Source: Daphnia pulex (Eukaryota > Arthropoda > Branchiopoda > Diplostraca > Daphniidae). Taken from it: DNA of 64,000 nt. Below are positions 13,101 to 25,350 of the stretch, in pieces (the stretch's first letter is position 1; every line of letters starts with the position of its first letter). Made by a program: the position numbers and the translations under genes. The DNA lies in contig NC_060020.1 in assembly GCF_021134715.1 (NCBI RefSeq), forward strand, positions 6,696,001 to 6,760,000, in the 5' to 3' direction. The notes under the pieces are model-generated. The model saw only the letters and a program-made list of their open reading frames with translations, made no database searches and was not told where the DNA came from.

Positions 13101-13201
13101 TAAAAATAAACAGAGGAAGGGTGGCGTATAAAGTAACAATTTCTATATAATCAACATCCTGTTGTCAAGTACCTTTGGTCTGGTTGGTCACTGGAATTCA
13201 T
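10126..13201 (-). CDS. acidic repetitive protein, full-length copy (unrecognised)
   Basis: Unknown function. Four exons in consistent phase: 13201-13173, 12948-10509, 10452-10288, 10227-10126; 911 residues. Exon 1 encodes only MNSSDQPDQ plus part of an Arg codon. The large exon holds a very acidic Glu/Gln/Val-rich region with degenerate repeats around VTEAHVVDTQAE, then three basic patches built on one theme (KGSVGRLFGRM, KNSIGRFIGRV, VGIFIRRILRP) separated by proline-rich linkers. The C-terminal 88 residues, from exons 3-4, look globular (LDEWYHVMNGKSARG, TTDDWDADGITKVL). There is no signal peptide or membrane segment. A tandem paralogue lies 2.7 kb upstream. The architecture suggests an adaptor or cytoskeletal linker, but this is only a guess. 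Confidence 0.75.
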
Positions 13202-15132
13202 CTTTTTTCTTTCTTGTCGGTGGAACGCGTATGTACTGCCTATGTATAGGTCAATCCAAGGGCGCCGTTGTTCTTAAAGAAAACTGGTTGTCTGTAACTT
13301 CCCTCCAGAGTTGGTTTAACACGCGAGGAATCTTCTTTGACTACCAGAAGAGTTTGAAACAATCTATTGCCGCAATCACACCCAACAGCACTGGGAATCG
13401 TACAAAACTCTCATTCAATGGCGCGTTCAGTCAGCCAAGACGTTGTTCTACCTACAACAGCTGCTCACTCCAACTTGAGCTAACACGCGTGACTGTTAAA
13501 CGAATGCGGGATGAACTCAGCCCAACTCACAGTATACACACAGCCTCTCTGTCTTTCTCTACTGCTGGGTTCCCTTCCATATAAGAACTCGGGAAACCGT
13601 AGGAGGGGAGTGCGTGTTGTGCCGCGGGCCGTTTCACAGGCCACCTCCATACAGAGCCCTTCTCTCAACATATCTCAACCAGTTACTTTCACTAGTCCCC
13701 CCGCACTGAGCGTTTGTTGCAACCCACACAAAGGCGTACTTCTCGAGAGGACTGAACTTCTCCTCTGTCCCTTCCTTATTAGGCAACCCGAAGGGCTTTT
13801 CTTTTTTCCTCTTTCAGTCTTAACTATGAATACATTTTTATTTCTTCTAGTTTTCATTCTTTTTGCACAAAAAGTGAGCTGCCACAACATGATGGTCATG
13901 TTTGGTGTTAACTAAATTATTCGTATTCAGGACGATGTTCCGTCAATGTGCATGATCTAAAACTTAATATATGGTTATCGTCTTCAAGTACCGCCGTGCA
14001 TAACAAAACGTTTGTGGATGTGAAAGTTGTTTTCTTTTTTGTTTCTTTTATTATTATTTTTCGAGAGCCAATCGGATCTTTAGACAGCCTTAGACAAAAC
14101 CGTTTCGGAGGATACCTTTACGGTGGACTCGGTCGGCGCATGCTGTAAGGTGTGGCACTTGATTGTAGGAAAACATTTTCTACACTCGGCCTCTTGAATA
14201 ACCATAGCCCACCTGCTGATAAAAATAACCATAGAATGGGTTTTCTAAAATGTCAGAACTAACGGCTGTTACCACTCCTCCAGCCAGAGATTGGAGATTT
14301 CATCGGTGTGCACTGTGCAGGTATCTTTGCTTCCCATAGACATCCGGTTTCTGTCGACAGTCCTTCCTGAGATTTCAGGTACAAGTTAAATAAGCACGAG
14401 ACTAGTTCATTTTTCAAGTAAATGGAGAGGCACGATTTGGTCCTTTTGGAGTTGGATAAGGATTTTGAACAAGTTGGTTTCAGATCAGCTGTTTCAAAGA
14501 GACCAATCCATTTTTTTAGTTATTACTTTTCATATTTTCAGAATTCAAAACAAAACTCATTATTACTTATTTGTGATCAAAAGGCTAAAAATAGTTAGAA
14601 CAAAAAAAAAGCAAATGTAAAAATTCGGGACAAGATAATGCTGAAAACTATTTAATGGGCTTTCCAAGATTTTTTATTTTGAACGAAACGGAAGTGCCCT
14701 CTGTTGATGGGATTTATACTTGAATTTTTTTTTTGTTTTCCGTTACGTTTCACTTTCTGACGATTTGTATAACGGCACGTTTTTTCAAAGCTTTTTAAAA
14801 TTCACTATCGGTTTACTTCTTTTATTTTATTCTATTTCTATTATACTTATACTACTTACAACTCGGACGTTTCTTATTTTGTCAGCTAACTCCACTGCTT
14901 CAAGCAAGATTTTTTTTTTTAATTCTAACATATCGTATAAAATTATATAGCCGAAAAATTATTTTATGGTATTATCCGTATTTATTTCGCCAGTGAACAC
15001 ACGAAAGAACATTATTTTGGCGAGTCGATATTTGACGAACGTATCCCGTTTACTTCTTTATCGACCACTAATGATTGTGTATGCTAGTTTTGGAATATTC
15101 TATTCTATTTACATATTTTTCTGTGTATATTG
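13202..15132. other. upstream region of the acidic gene, partly duplicated
   Basis: The first 450 bp or so upstream of the ATG at 13201 share recognisable blocks with the region upstream of the second copy, for example GCCGCGGGC, CCATACAGAG and a TATAGGTCA..CCAAGGGCG block. The promoter was therefore duplicated with the gene. From about 13.9 kb on it is AT-rich intergenic DNA without credible genes. A 140-codon plus-strand frame at 13162-13584 is antisense to the first exon and leader and looks fortuitous. Confidence 0.45.
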
Positions 15133-15488
15133 CTAACGCTGTAGTCTGCTTGAAGGAATCATCTGTGCCTGTTGAAAACCAATTCCTGTTACTTCTATTT
15201 CGAAGTCAAAGTAATGCGAGTAGTTGGATTTTATAGACAAACTGGACGAATGAAGCGGCAAGATTGATCCTCCCATAGCTGGTTGCTGGGCATTTGGGCA
15301 GTAGATACAGAAATTGAAAATAAAAATAGTGGCATTATGAATTTATGGGATTTTAAGCTCCAATTCTCTTAACATTTTTGTCCATTTTTACTTCAAAGGA
15401 TTTAGTCTCGTTATTAGTTAATCCTCAATGTAGGATTCACTTACTCCGTTGAACGTTTTGCGATATTTACGGTAAACAATTTCGTTTC
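15133..15488 (-). other. orphan exon pair, possibly distal exons of the second acidic copy
   Basis: A 44-nt exon (15488-15445) between TTTTCAG and GTAAGT joins in phase with a 51-codon exon (15285-15133) that ends in TAG. The joined peptide, from NEIVYRKYRKTFNG to FQQAQMIPSSRLQR, has plausible composition and includes YFDFEIEVTGIGF. It could be the 3' end of the upstream acidic gene, although I found no in-phase donor to connect it, or part of another gene. No clear similarity to the C-terminus of the full-length copy was seen. Confidence 0.35.
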
Positions 15489-15918
15489 CTGAAAAGAAAC
15501 ATTGGCATTTCCAATTCCCGTAGTCTCTTTTTAAATGTCGAGAAAATAGGTCTTATTCCGAGGCTATTATTATTTATTTATTTTTCTTTAAATATTTCCT
15601 AGCTTTTAACAGTAAAAGAAAAACCTGCTTGCAAAAATGAGTGCAGAGGCCCAATGGAAATTCTATTCAATTGATTTTGCCTTTTTTCCCGCACCCTTTC
15701 TAATTAATTAGTATTATTCGGTTGTTTATTACTTTTATCTATAGCTGCATTTTACACCAATGAATTCTGAGAAAAATTACCACAAAAAAGGGTGAGATTG
15801 CAAATTTGGACACACAGTTTTGCTATCACGAGTAATAGAACTTGCAAACGTTCATTTGTTACTCGTAATAAGTATAATTTAACCTTTCCCGACATGAAAA
15901 ATCCATTATGCATGACAT

Positions 15919-17902
15919 TTACGATTCGAATAATAACAACAAAAAATCAACGATAATTTGTCGTAGAGGACGTTGTGGTGCTGTGGGCTGTGGTGGTGGA
16001 GTCTCCAGTCGATCATGACTGAAACGCTTCGATCTCATACGGCTGAACAACCGTCTAACTGAACCTTTTCTTACAAGCGACTTCCTCATCCATTCCGGTT
16101 TCCGCCTTCCGGACACTTTCTCAGGGGATTTAATCGAGTCCGCACTCGCTGCTCTACGAAGTTCGGCGTTGTCTTCCGATCCAGCAACTAAATGAGGCGA
16201 ACTCGCTCCCTGACTCTGAAGTGGGCGAGGTGGGACCACCGGAACCAGTTCAACCTTTAATTCTTCTAGTTGTGTTAGTGGTTTTCCATCTGCAATTACA
16301 TTTTCTTCATTTAAAGGAAACGACATTTCTTCTCCCAGCTTTTCCGAACTTTCAATAGGTTGTTCAACCTTATTTTGGGTCATTTCTAAAGTTTCCGAGT
16401 CTATAAACTCAATAGGTTCATCAAGTGTCGTCGGTATGAATGCGACCGAAATAATTGTTCCAGGTTCCTTGGCTTCAGTCTCTTCTTGATTGGTTTCAGA
16501 CACGTGTTCTTCATGTGTAATCATATCCTCTCCTTTTACATCTTCTAGATTTTCTATCCCCCGTAGCACGTCAACATTGTCAAATTCGACAACTGTCTCT
16601 TTCAATGGGTCGAATTCGGTTGCATTTTTTAATAACTCGTAAGATTCTTCGTTTTTTTCCAGCTCGTCAATCGAGGGGACATCTTGGACATCAGTTATTT
16701 CTTCGGTTGATTCATTTGAGTTGACACTTCCGTGGTTTCCCTCCTTTTCTTGATCGTTATAAACGAGTGTAAGTAGGATTTCTTTTTCGGGGTCAGCGTG
16801 TTTAGTTGTAGATTCCTCTACTTTAATATTCATTTCTAGAACTTCTTCATTTTCCATCACCGTTTCTGCATTACGATTGTAAACTTCCGTTACCGGCTCA
16901 TTCGTAATTTCAGTGTAGTCGATGTCTGATTCAACTGCCAAACCTGGGTCATCCGTGTTTTCCTCCATGTTAAGGGCAATTTCTAAGTCAACGGATTCAA
17001 CATGTGTGTAAAAAATGTGAGCTTCCGTCACGCTATCCTCACTTGGTTCTTCCATTTCAGTGACATCTAGTAATTCTTCTGGTTGGTTTTTTGAAAGATT
17101 TGGAAAATATTCAGGTTCATCTGATTCATTTTTGTCAACTGGTTCATCATATTCTGGATAGCTCTCTTTGCCAAGATCAGTGAGTAATATGGGTTCATTT
17201 TCTGCTTCGAAGCTATTATCAATCGCCTCGCAAACTTTAATGTTCATTTCTAAAATGTCTTCATCTTTTACCTCGGTCTCCAGAGTAATATTTTCACCTT
17301 CTTTCACCGGCTCTTCCAATAACTCGACACCTAATAGTTCTACAGCCATTTCAGCATTTTCCGGCTGGTGTGAAGGACTTTCTTGTGCTTCGTCTTGCAC
17401 CGTTTCAATAGTTTCAAGCATTTTGTGGTCTTCCGGCTCATCTTCAATATCCTCAACCAGCGCTATGTCGGGGTAGTTTTCTCTTTCACATTCAACGTGT
17501 TCCCCGCTGTCTGATGCCTCCAGGCCACCGCTCGACCTGGTTTCGACTTCTATCAGTGGCCGTGACTGATTTTCCTCGACTTCATTTGAGAATTCATTTG
17601 AATCTTCACTGCTATTATCACCTGAGTCGACAGATTCTTCTGATGTTTCATCGGGAACGGGAGTCTCTGGTTCTTCTTCAGTTTCGTCCCTAAAATATAA
17701 ATAGGTAGACATTTTAGCACTGGCAGAATTAAACTATGAATTGATGGGGTTTTCAGTCGAACAAAAGTCATCGCTGATAAATTTTTTTTTACTCAGTGAC
17801 GGAAAATAATATGTGAAAGAGTGTAAAATAAAACGTAGAATAAATAAAGGAACAATTTGGATGTGGCAAGTACCTTTGATCCGGTTGATCGCTGGAATTC
17901 AT
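15919..17902 (-). CDS. acidic repetitive protein, C-terminally truncated tandem copy
   Basis: Paralogue of the gene at 10126-13201. Exon 1 (17902-17874) encodes the same MNSSDQPDQ start, and the intron sits at the same phase. Exon 2 (17689-15919) stays open to a TAA, giving 599 residues. Shared landmarks are the SSGGLEA block, VTEAH-type repeats, the VPVVPPRPLQSQGASSPH segment and one basic patch (RKGSVRRLFSRMRSKRF). After a proline-rich stretch the frame ends in a hydrophobic tail (IIVDFLLLLFES). The second and third basic patches and the C-terminal globular domain of the other copy are missing. It also lacks the NEELWRTVFNQIF segment at the start of exon 2. It may be a truncated but functional copy, or have unrecognised distal exons (see 15133-15488). 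Confidence 0.7.
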
Positions 17903-18672
17903 ATTTTCTATTCTGTCAGCGGGACGCGTAGATGCTGCGTGTATAGGTCAGTCCAAGGGCGATTTCTTGTTTTAAAAACTGGTGAGTATTTACGATAAAA
18001 TTGCCTCACGAGTCACTTTAGTGCTAAAAGCCAACAACTACACTTAACTGAATGCAACTTGCATCCAATGGCAAAGTTAGTAAAGGCGACCGTAAAGTAA
18101 GTAAAAAGAGCTCGTCCAAACTTCACCCAACACATTCGACTGTTTAAACCAAAGGAAGGAACTAAACCTCTGCGGCTCCGCTCACAAGTGGGCTGAACCG
18201 CACATACCTGACATTACGCCGCGGGCTGTTTCCAGGTGCCATACAGAGACTTCTTTTGTATTTGTTATTTACTTTCACTAAAGTCTCTGCAGTAGCGAGA
18301 GCTCACAATACACGAGTACACACTAAAATCGACCACATTCTCTTTTCTCCTTGACTTATCATCACCACCTAGATGAACTATTATCTTGACATATATACTT
18401 TCTTACTCATTGGGATTTTTGCATAGGATTTTCGTCTTTTTTAAATGATTAATTTATTAACAAACTTGAAAAATTCCTAAAAGCTCCAAATCAACGCCAT
18501 CTTGCGATTGCTAAAACGTTAAAATAATAGAGGGAGTAGTTACATTTTCTTCTCATAGATGCTTTTGTTTAGGTAAACAAAGTAAAAAATTGAAAGCTGT
18601 CAGTTTACTGAGTTTAGTGCTTTCGGTTGAAACTATAATTGTAATTGTTTTTAAAAACATTATTCTATCAAC
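17903..18672. promoter_or_regulatory. divergent intergenic region, acidic copy 2 and CCDC22
   Basis: A 770-bp interval between two divergent start codons (17902 minus, 18673 plus), so it should contain both promoters. The left part repeats blocks from upstream of the first acidic copy. I see no TATA box of clear quality and no gene. Confidence 0.45.
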
Positions 18673-21077
18673 ATGGAAGAAACGGATGGAATTATTATAG
18701 AGAATCTTCGTAAAGTTGGATGGTAACTACAGTTTCGCTAAATTCTAATGGTTGAATAGGAATTAGGGTGTTGTAAAACAAAATTGTTTTAAATAATTCT
18801 GTTAAAGTGACATTGAAGATGAAGTCACATCCCTTGCTCAATTTACTACCGAAATGGTGATTGAAGGTGTTGTCAAGTGTCTAGTTTCCATTCAATCTGA
18901 CCTGCAACTCAACCACAGAATGCCTCCAAACCTTCCTGCTCGTTATAAACTTTGCATGGAGATAGCTAAGGCCTGTAAGGTAAAGTATCTGCTGTTAAAC
19001 GTCTAAGGATCTAAAGTCTAAATTTCTGATAAGTGAAATACCTAAAATTGTAGGATGTAGCTGGTTATAAAGGAGACCTTGGATACGAAACATTTTTGCA
19101 CGGGAGTCAGACAGAAATTAGAAATGTGTTTACAGTTATCATTCAGAAACTACCTAAAGTCAATGAACAACCTATTGCAGATTCAGTTGCTGGTAAATCA
19201 TTTCTAAGATTAAAAACAAGCTCAATGATTTAAATTTCAAGTTTGATTACTTTGATTAGATCCCTTTCAATATACTATGAAAAAAATTCAAAATGACATT
19301 CTCAGACAACTCCATCAACCATGGCTGCCTTCCTTTTGCAATTTTTCCTGTGATAACAGTCTTCCATTTCACTCCATTGATCTAACAAAAAAAGGTATTG
19401 CAATCAATATTACAAAAATCCACATAATTCCTTAGTCTGATAATGTTGCAATTGAAAATCAGCTTTCAATTCAAGTGGCAAAATACCCCAGCTCTCAACA
19501 ATTCCTCATACTCAGTTGATTCCTTCATTGATAGAAAAGCATCTTTCAGAGTTGGCAGCAGACAAATACAAATATAAGGTAAATCAGAGTTATTTTATAT
19601 CCTTTTATTCTTTAAGCTTATAAAGTACTTTTTTTTCCTCTTTATAGTTTTCTGTGAGGAAGGTCAACATCATAAAAAAAGAACAAGAATTACCTGTACT
19701 TGCACTTAACTCGAGATTTTCTCTGATTCGGTTACTCCAGTACGCGGTTAGATATACTTTTTTAGAACAACGTATCCTGAGATGATTGTGCTGACTAACC
19801 CACTCTTTTATACACTGTTTTAGGAAGCAGATAAAAAAAAGAAAAAACCACTGCCACCCCCCAAACCTTCACATTTGAGCGGAGTATCGAAATCCAAAAC
19901 TGAAGGGCCGACAGTGGAAGAACAGTGCCAACAATTAACTATCATTATAGAGAACCTAGAGCAAGATTTGAATTTGAAACACACAGAACTTGCTGACATA
20001 ACAGAAGAAGTTGCTAAAATGAAATCTATGATCGAATGCAAAGAGGCGGAACAGAATACTCAACGAAAAGAGCTGGATAGACAGGAAAAGCTATATGCCC
20101 TTCTTCCTGATGCTCCCGCTCATTTGGAGCGCATGAAAACGCTATTAGAGTCTAATCAGGGGAAAATGGCCGTATTAGAAGAGCAGTGGTTAGAAATTAA
20201 GAAACCTTTGGATGATGAATACCAAATCTGGCTTCTTCGTCACGAAAATGTAATTAAGTATCTCTACATTAATTTGTTTGTTTCTGATTTTCTCCTTTTT
20301 CTCTGAACAGAGTGCAGGCGAGAAGCTGAAAGCTGCACTTGAACATACAGTGATGTCCTTAAGAAGCATCGTAGAAGAAATTCGTACTAAAGAAGACACT
20401 ATACAAAAACTTCAAACGCATATCGAATCTATGCCACCTTCAGTACTAACAAGGTAATAAACTTTTGCAATCCACTTGAGTAACGAGATAGTCGTATCTC
20501 TTTCTTTTTAGAACATTTTATACTCAAAGAATACTGAGTATCGTAGCCAACGTCAAAAAACAAAATGAAGAAATGCATCGGGTGCTTGAAGATGTAAAAA
20601 GTGTGCAGCGTGAAATCAATTCAATACAGGGAAAAGTTGAGCGCACGTTTACCGTAACGGATGAAATTATTTTTCGGGTAACTATTATCTACTACTATCG
20701 ATACTGATATTATTAATAAAAATTGGTTGTTACCGTTTTTTCTTTTTTTATTAGATGGCCAAATCGGATGAGACTGCCCGGCGTATATACAAGTATTTGA
20801 TTTCATTGCAAACTGATTGCTCTGAAATCCAAAAATTAGTGAAAGAATCTGGCAACTTGTCACGAGAGATAAAGGATTTAGAAGATCAAGTATGTTTCGC
20901 TAATTTTGTTTGTTTGTTTGCATTAGTGTCAAATAATGATGCTGTTTGTTTCGTAATCAGGCGGAAACCGAATTACGTAAGAATATTGCTACCAAAATTA
21001 GGCGACTGCAAAGTGACCTCGAACAGATACGCACGGAAAATCAGATTTTAGAAGAACGAGTCGGTACTAAAATTTAA
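18673..21077 (+). CDS. CCDC22: CCDC22, Commander/CCC complex subunit
   Basis: CCDC22 pairs with CCDC93 and COMMD proteins in the Commander complex, which recycles membrane proteins from endosomes. Eleven exons: 18673-18722, 18808-18979, 19054-19192, 19260-19394, 19463-19578, 19648-19746, 19824-20249, 20311-20453, 20512-20677, 20755-20889, 20961-21077; 565 residues against about 627 in human. The N-terminal calponin-homology-like (NN-CH) domain starts MEETDGIIIENLRKVG. The C-terminal half is coiled coil, with family landmarks YTQRILSIVANVKKQ, REINSIQGKVERTF and ARRIYKYLISLQTDC. All introns are 60-85 nt and phases are consistent. A small COMM-like gene, a possible partner type, lies at 45.6-45.9 kb. 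Confidence 0.95.
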
Positions 21078-21140
21078 TTATTCATCTTAGTTTTGTTTCC
21101 AGTCAGCCTCACTTTGTTCAAATTAAATTTTTCTCACTTC

Positions 21141-21146
21141 AATAAA
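21141..21146 (+). terminator. poly(A) signal AATAAA
   Basis: AATAAA lies 64 nt downstream of the CCDC22 stop codon; it is the likely 3'-end signal of that mRNA. Confidence 0.5.
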
Positions 21147-21574
21147 GTTTAACATTCCAATATTCCATCTCATTCAGTGGCCATTAAGTGGATTGTACAT
21201 TACAACGCTACTATAGTACATTGATTGTAACCTTGTACTTGCGTCGTTCAAACAATCAAGAAGCTACCAAAAAATTTATTCGTTACGATGCGAAGTTACT
21301 AACGACGATAAGCTAAGCTATTAAATAAGCCATAAATCAGGTTTCCTTCGTATAACGTTGGAGTTGTTGAATTAAATTATTAATTGTTCCATGAAAAAAA
21401 CAACTTTAATTAATAACGCACAGATGCGTTTGCAATATTAGTAGCTCAGGCACAGAATGCAAAACAAGTGCAAAAATGAAATTAGTTGCAAACTACGGTT
21501 CAAATGTGAAAACATAAACAGATAAATGAAATTTTTACCAAATGGAAATTTAACTTAGCTTGCGAGATATTGCA

Positions 21575-24500
21575 CTATCCACGGGTGGACTTTTTAAGTT
21601 GGAATTCTCCGCGACGGATTTCACTCAAAAGACGATCGACAATGCAAACTTCGTCGTCGACAGGAAAAGATTTTTTGCCAGACAAATTCTTCCGACCTGG
21701 CGATCCATTCGTAGAACTTTGCGGAGAAGCCGCTTGAATAGCTTTTTCAGCAGCGAGACGTGCCGCGCGTTCTTCTTGCTTTTGGCGCATTTCGTTCTCC
21801 TTGCGAGCCACTTCAATCTTATTAATAAGTTCAGCGAACAAGTTGAAACAATCGGACAGTTTCATTTTAGCCGGATCTTCACTGAAATGAATGGCAACGG
21901 AACAAGTAGAATTTTCAATCTGTAACAAAACATTCTGCATTGCCAACACTTTCTCCTTTGCTTCAACTAGAAATCCTGAGAAAAATGTAAAAATTAGGTA
22001 AAGAAATGACACGTTCCAGTAAAAATATTAACAGACCTTTCATAAAATCGATAAGATCGGGATCTGCGACTAACAATTCCTTCTGGAGGTCATCAATCTG
22101 TGATTTCCATTCTCGAACTTCTGTTACCAGTGTCTCGAGACTCAGCCTGCTCGCTTCTTTTAAAGAAGCCAGTTGGACGGTGAAATCTAGAAGAGATGGG
22201 TTTTCATTCAAAGCAATATCAACGATGTAATGAAGGAGAGTCATGCGAGGCTTGTTGGCACGTAAATCTGTCAGCTTCTGAAGAGCGCTTAGTTTGAATC
22301 CGACCGCATTACCAGCGTAACTGTTCTACAGAATTATGACATGTTTTTATTGACAATGCGAGGTTATGCATTAAACGTTAGACGTACGGTGTTAAGAACG
22401 TTTCCCAGCTGAAGAACAACGGCCATGAAATCTTGAAGAGATTTGTTGACAAGAATTTCTTGACAAGTGCTCAGAATAAGTTTTAGCGGAGGTTCCAACT
22501 CTGACATTGACGGATAAAAGTCGATTTTCTGTTGCACATTTGACATATTAATTACTGTTATTATTTTTTTAAATTGGAGATTTAAAAAATGTACCATTGA
22601 AGTTGCTTTGATTCTCATAGAATATCCAGGAAGGGCCAGGAGGCACAGAAGAAACTGTTCAGCAGGACCCAATTTTGTCTTATCTCCTTTGTAATTTTCT
22701 AACGTTGAAATCTACCAATGCGCCGAAGTTTTAAAAAATTAATAATGATAAAATAGTGCATCTTTAAATCTTTAACTTAAAAATGTTGGTGTACCTCGTC
22801 TGTATTTGGAAGAATTTTTTGCAGGCAATGAAGATGTTCAATAGTAAAGAAATTTCCATCGCATCGATTTATACGATCTACAATTTCGGCAATGGGGAAT
22901 TTGAATTGCTTAAGAAATATATTGACTGCTAGGCTGCGTTTGCTGTCTAATAGAGCAGGAGTCATTTGTTTATTGGAACTTTCTCCTCCCTTTTTTGTAA
23001 TAGAAGTAGTATTGGTTGGTTTCATGCAGAAAAGTTCTTCAATTTGTTGAAGACGCAAACTGACTGGAGGTTTTTCCCGAATGGTTGCATTGATTTCTTT
23101 CCAAATAGAAGCATCTAATAAGTAGATGTTAAATTTAAAAAAAGGTTTAAAGTGTGAAATAAATTTTAGTTTTAGCAAATAACCTTCAACTCGAGTGACT
23201 TTTGTCCAATTAAGAGTTTTCATTTTTGCATTAATTTTCAGGGGTTTCGTAGCACAGTCTGTAGTGGACGCAACAACAGAAGAAAATAGATCGAACAGAG
23301 GTGGAGGAGGCGGTGGCAAATTTCCTCCAATTATCATCCCTGCTCATAAAAGCAAAATATAAATTAAAAAAACAAACATGAATTTTACTTCAAATGAATC
23401 TGTACCTGCGCCCCCAGGGGGAGGAGGGGGTGGTGGAGGAGGTATGCCACATCCAATCGCAGGATGAGGGGCTGTTATTGCTGCAGAAAATGGTAAGGGT
23501 GGTGGTGGGGGTGGAGGAGGGACAGAAGCGAAACTGATGCAAGAGATAGCTTGTAACGGTGGGGGTGGTGGGGGTGGCGGAGGTTGACTAGAAAAACTGC
23601 CAACGAGACAAGGAGGCAGCGGCGGGGGTGGCGGGGGTGGTGAACTTAAGGGCATAAGCATCGGAGGAGGCGGAAGAGGAGGAGGGGGTGGAATAAAAGG
23701 TACAGGATGAGCAGGAATTGCACAAGGAATAACTTCAGATCCCAAACTTCCGTCAATATTGGAATTTTCAATCTCGTCTTCGATCATAAAGACATTATCA
23801 GACAATATGTCGTTTGGTATCGTTTGGGTACATACGGAAACCGTTTCTGCTTGAACGCCTAGTTTAGTGAAAATTTGGAATTTACTCCACTCGGACAAAT
23901 TTCCTTGAACGGCATCTTTGGTCGCCTTTTCAAGTAAATTCCATAAACGATAACTTTAAAAGAACAAAAATTAAATACGTTATTGGCTGTTTAAAACTAA
24001 CTTAATTCGTGACAGATACTTGAGTGGGTCAGTGACATTCAGTTGAAGCAGATTAGAAAGAACTGCATGCAAAGATAAGGCCTGCGGTTTATCCTTGATC
24101 TAAATAAAAAAATTTGATTAAGTATATTACATGACCTAATTTTTCATTCAATATTATAACCATACTTTAATAAAATAAAGTGAGAAGAGGTCAAACAAAG
24201 ATTTGTCTTCAGTTGCATCTAAACTGTCTTCATCTTTCATGCGGTGAAGTTCAAACACTTGGATTTGAATGGCTAGCTCGGGATTGTCTGTCATTTTCAT
24301 ATTTTCAATCACTTCCAATAGTCCTAATCCGATCATTTCCGAGCGAATAGCGTGTCGGGTCCAAATTTTATCTGTTCCCAATATCAAAGAATTGGCGAAT
24401 CCTAAAATGGCTGCTTTATATTCAATCGTGTCGGCGGCGTTTATTTCTGATATCAGAATAGAACAGCGATGAACGTCTGTTCTTGACATCTAATGGAAAC

Positions 24501-25350
24501 GCAAATAAACAATTATGCTTTTTAACACGATCGTGAATCTATTAAATACCTTGAAATAGTCGATAGCATCTAAGGTAGCTTCATGGCCAATAGTAGAGTA
24601 GACACAAACAGCACTGAAGAGTTCCAAAACAAGTTTTTTTACCAAGGTATTCTTTGTTGCCATGGCTTAAATAATATAAATAAATAAAAGAAGCATTAAC
24701 TATAGCCCCAAAACCTGCACATGTGAATTTAACACATACCATTAAATAACTGACGAGTAAATTGACGATGTGCAAGAAGATACTCCAAACCAATTTTTGA
24801 ATTGACGACGGCACGAATTGCATAAGTGACCTCCGACTGAAATAAGGCGTTGGTTATACTGAAGCCAGTTGACAATTTCTCCAGTCTGTCAAACAAAACA
24901 GCCAGTCCATCGCGTTCCAAGAAATCTTCCATCCAAGATGATTTCGCATTTTCAATCAACTTCCTGAATCCAGAGTAATTGGGTAAACTGGGGATCTTCA
25001 GAAGTTGAATACTTAGCTCCGGATCCCATTCCTCAAATTTCTCTAGAAAATCAAACATTTTAAACCTTTCAAAATGTGTAAATATTATACGGAATACTTT
25101 GATTGATGTCTTCGAGAAGTTTTTGTGATGACCGTCGTCGTAAAATTGTTGTCGACCGATCTGTTCTACGCGCAATCGCGTCTTCTGGAGTCACTTCATT
25201 GGTAGTCTCGTCTACTTCTTCGATTGAATTGTCTTTTATGCTAAGCGCTCGTTCAGCTGCCAGAGACCAGCGAGCGCTTTTCTTATCCTTTCGGCTAACA
25301 AGCGGCGGTGTACTGGCTATATCACTACCATCAGACTGTTCTGCAGACAT
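21575..25350 (-). CDS. INF2: formin, INF2 / Drosophila Form3 type
   Basis: Actin nucleator and elongator, placed in the inverted-formin group. Twelve exons: 25350-25098, 25042-24740, 24665-24550, 24489-24166, 24099-24002, 23953-23406, 23339-23184, 23114-22795, 22711-22595, 22528-22388, 22325-22037, 21975-21575; 1021 residues. Order: a basic, Ser-rich N-terminus; the GBD/FH3 armadillo region beginning EEWDPELSIQLLKIPSLPNYSG; FH1 with at least six proline runs (up to nine prolines, exon 6); FH2 with MKTLNWTKV and SLAVNIFLKQFKFP; and a short C-terminus ending in a DAD/WH2-like motif (DDEVCIVDRLLSEIRRGEFQLKK) that resembles the INF2 motif. The long INF2 tail beyond the DAD is absent. Divergent from the Maf gene. 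Confidence 0.93.

Larger units (their letters stand above)
10126..18260. repeat. tandem gene duplication, about 4.7 kb apart
   Basis: Two copies in the same orientation share exon 1, intron phase, coding order and upstream blocks. The strongest nucleotide match is a block including TGCCTCCAGGCCACCGCTCG, near 12277 and 17514. Divergence is considerable between blocks, so the duplication is not recent. Confidence 0.75.

Noticed and set aside
13162-13584. Plus-strand open frame of 140 codons
   Set aside because: It covers the antisense of the acidic gene's first exon and leader; the conserved and spliced signal is on the minus strand.
14250-14320. Possible short plus-strand coding exon starting MSELTAVTTPP with a GTATCT donor
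   Set aside because: Only 23 codons, with no acceptor or following exon that keeps the frame.
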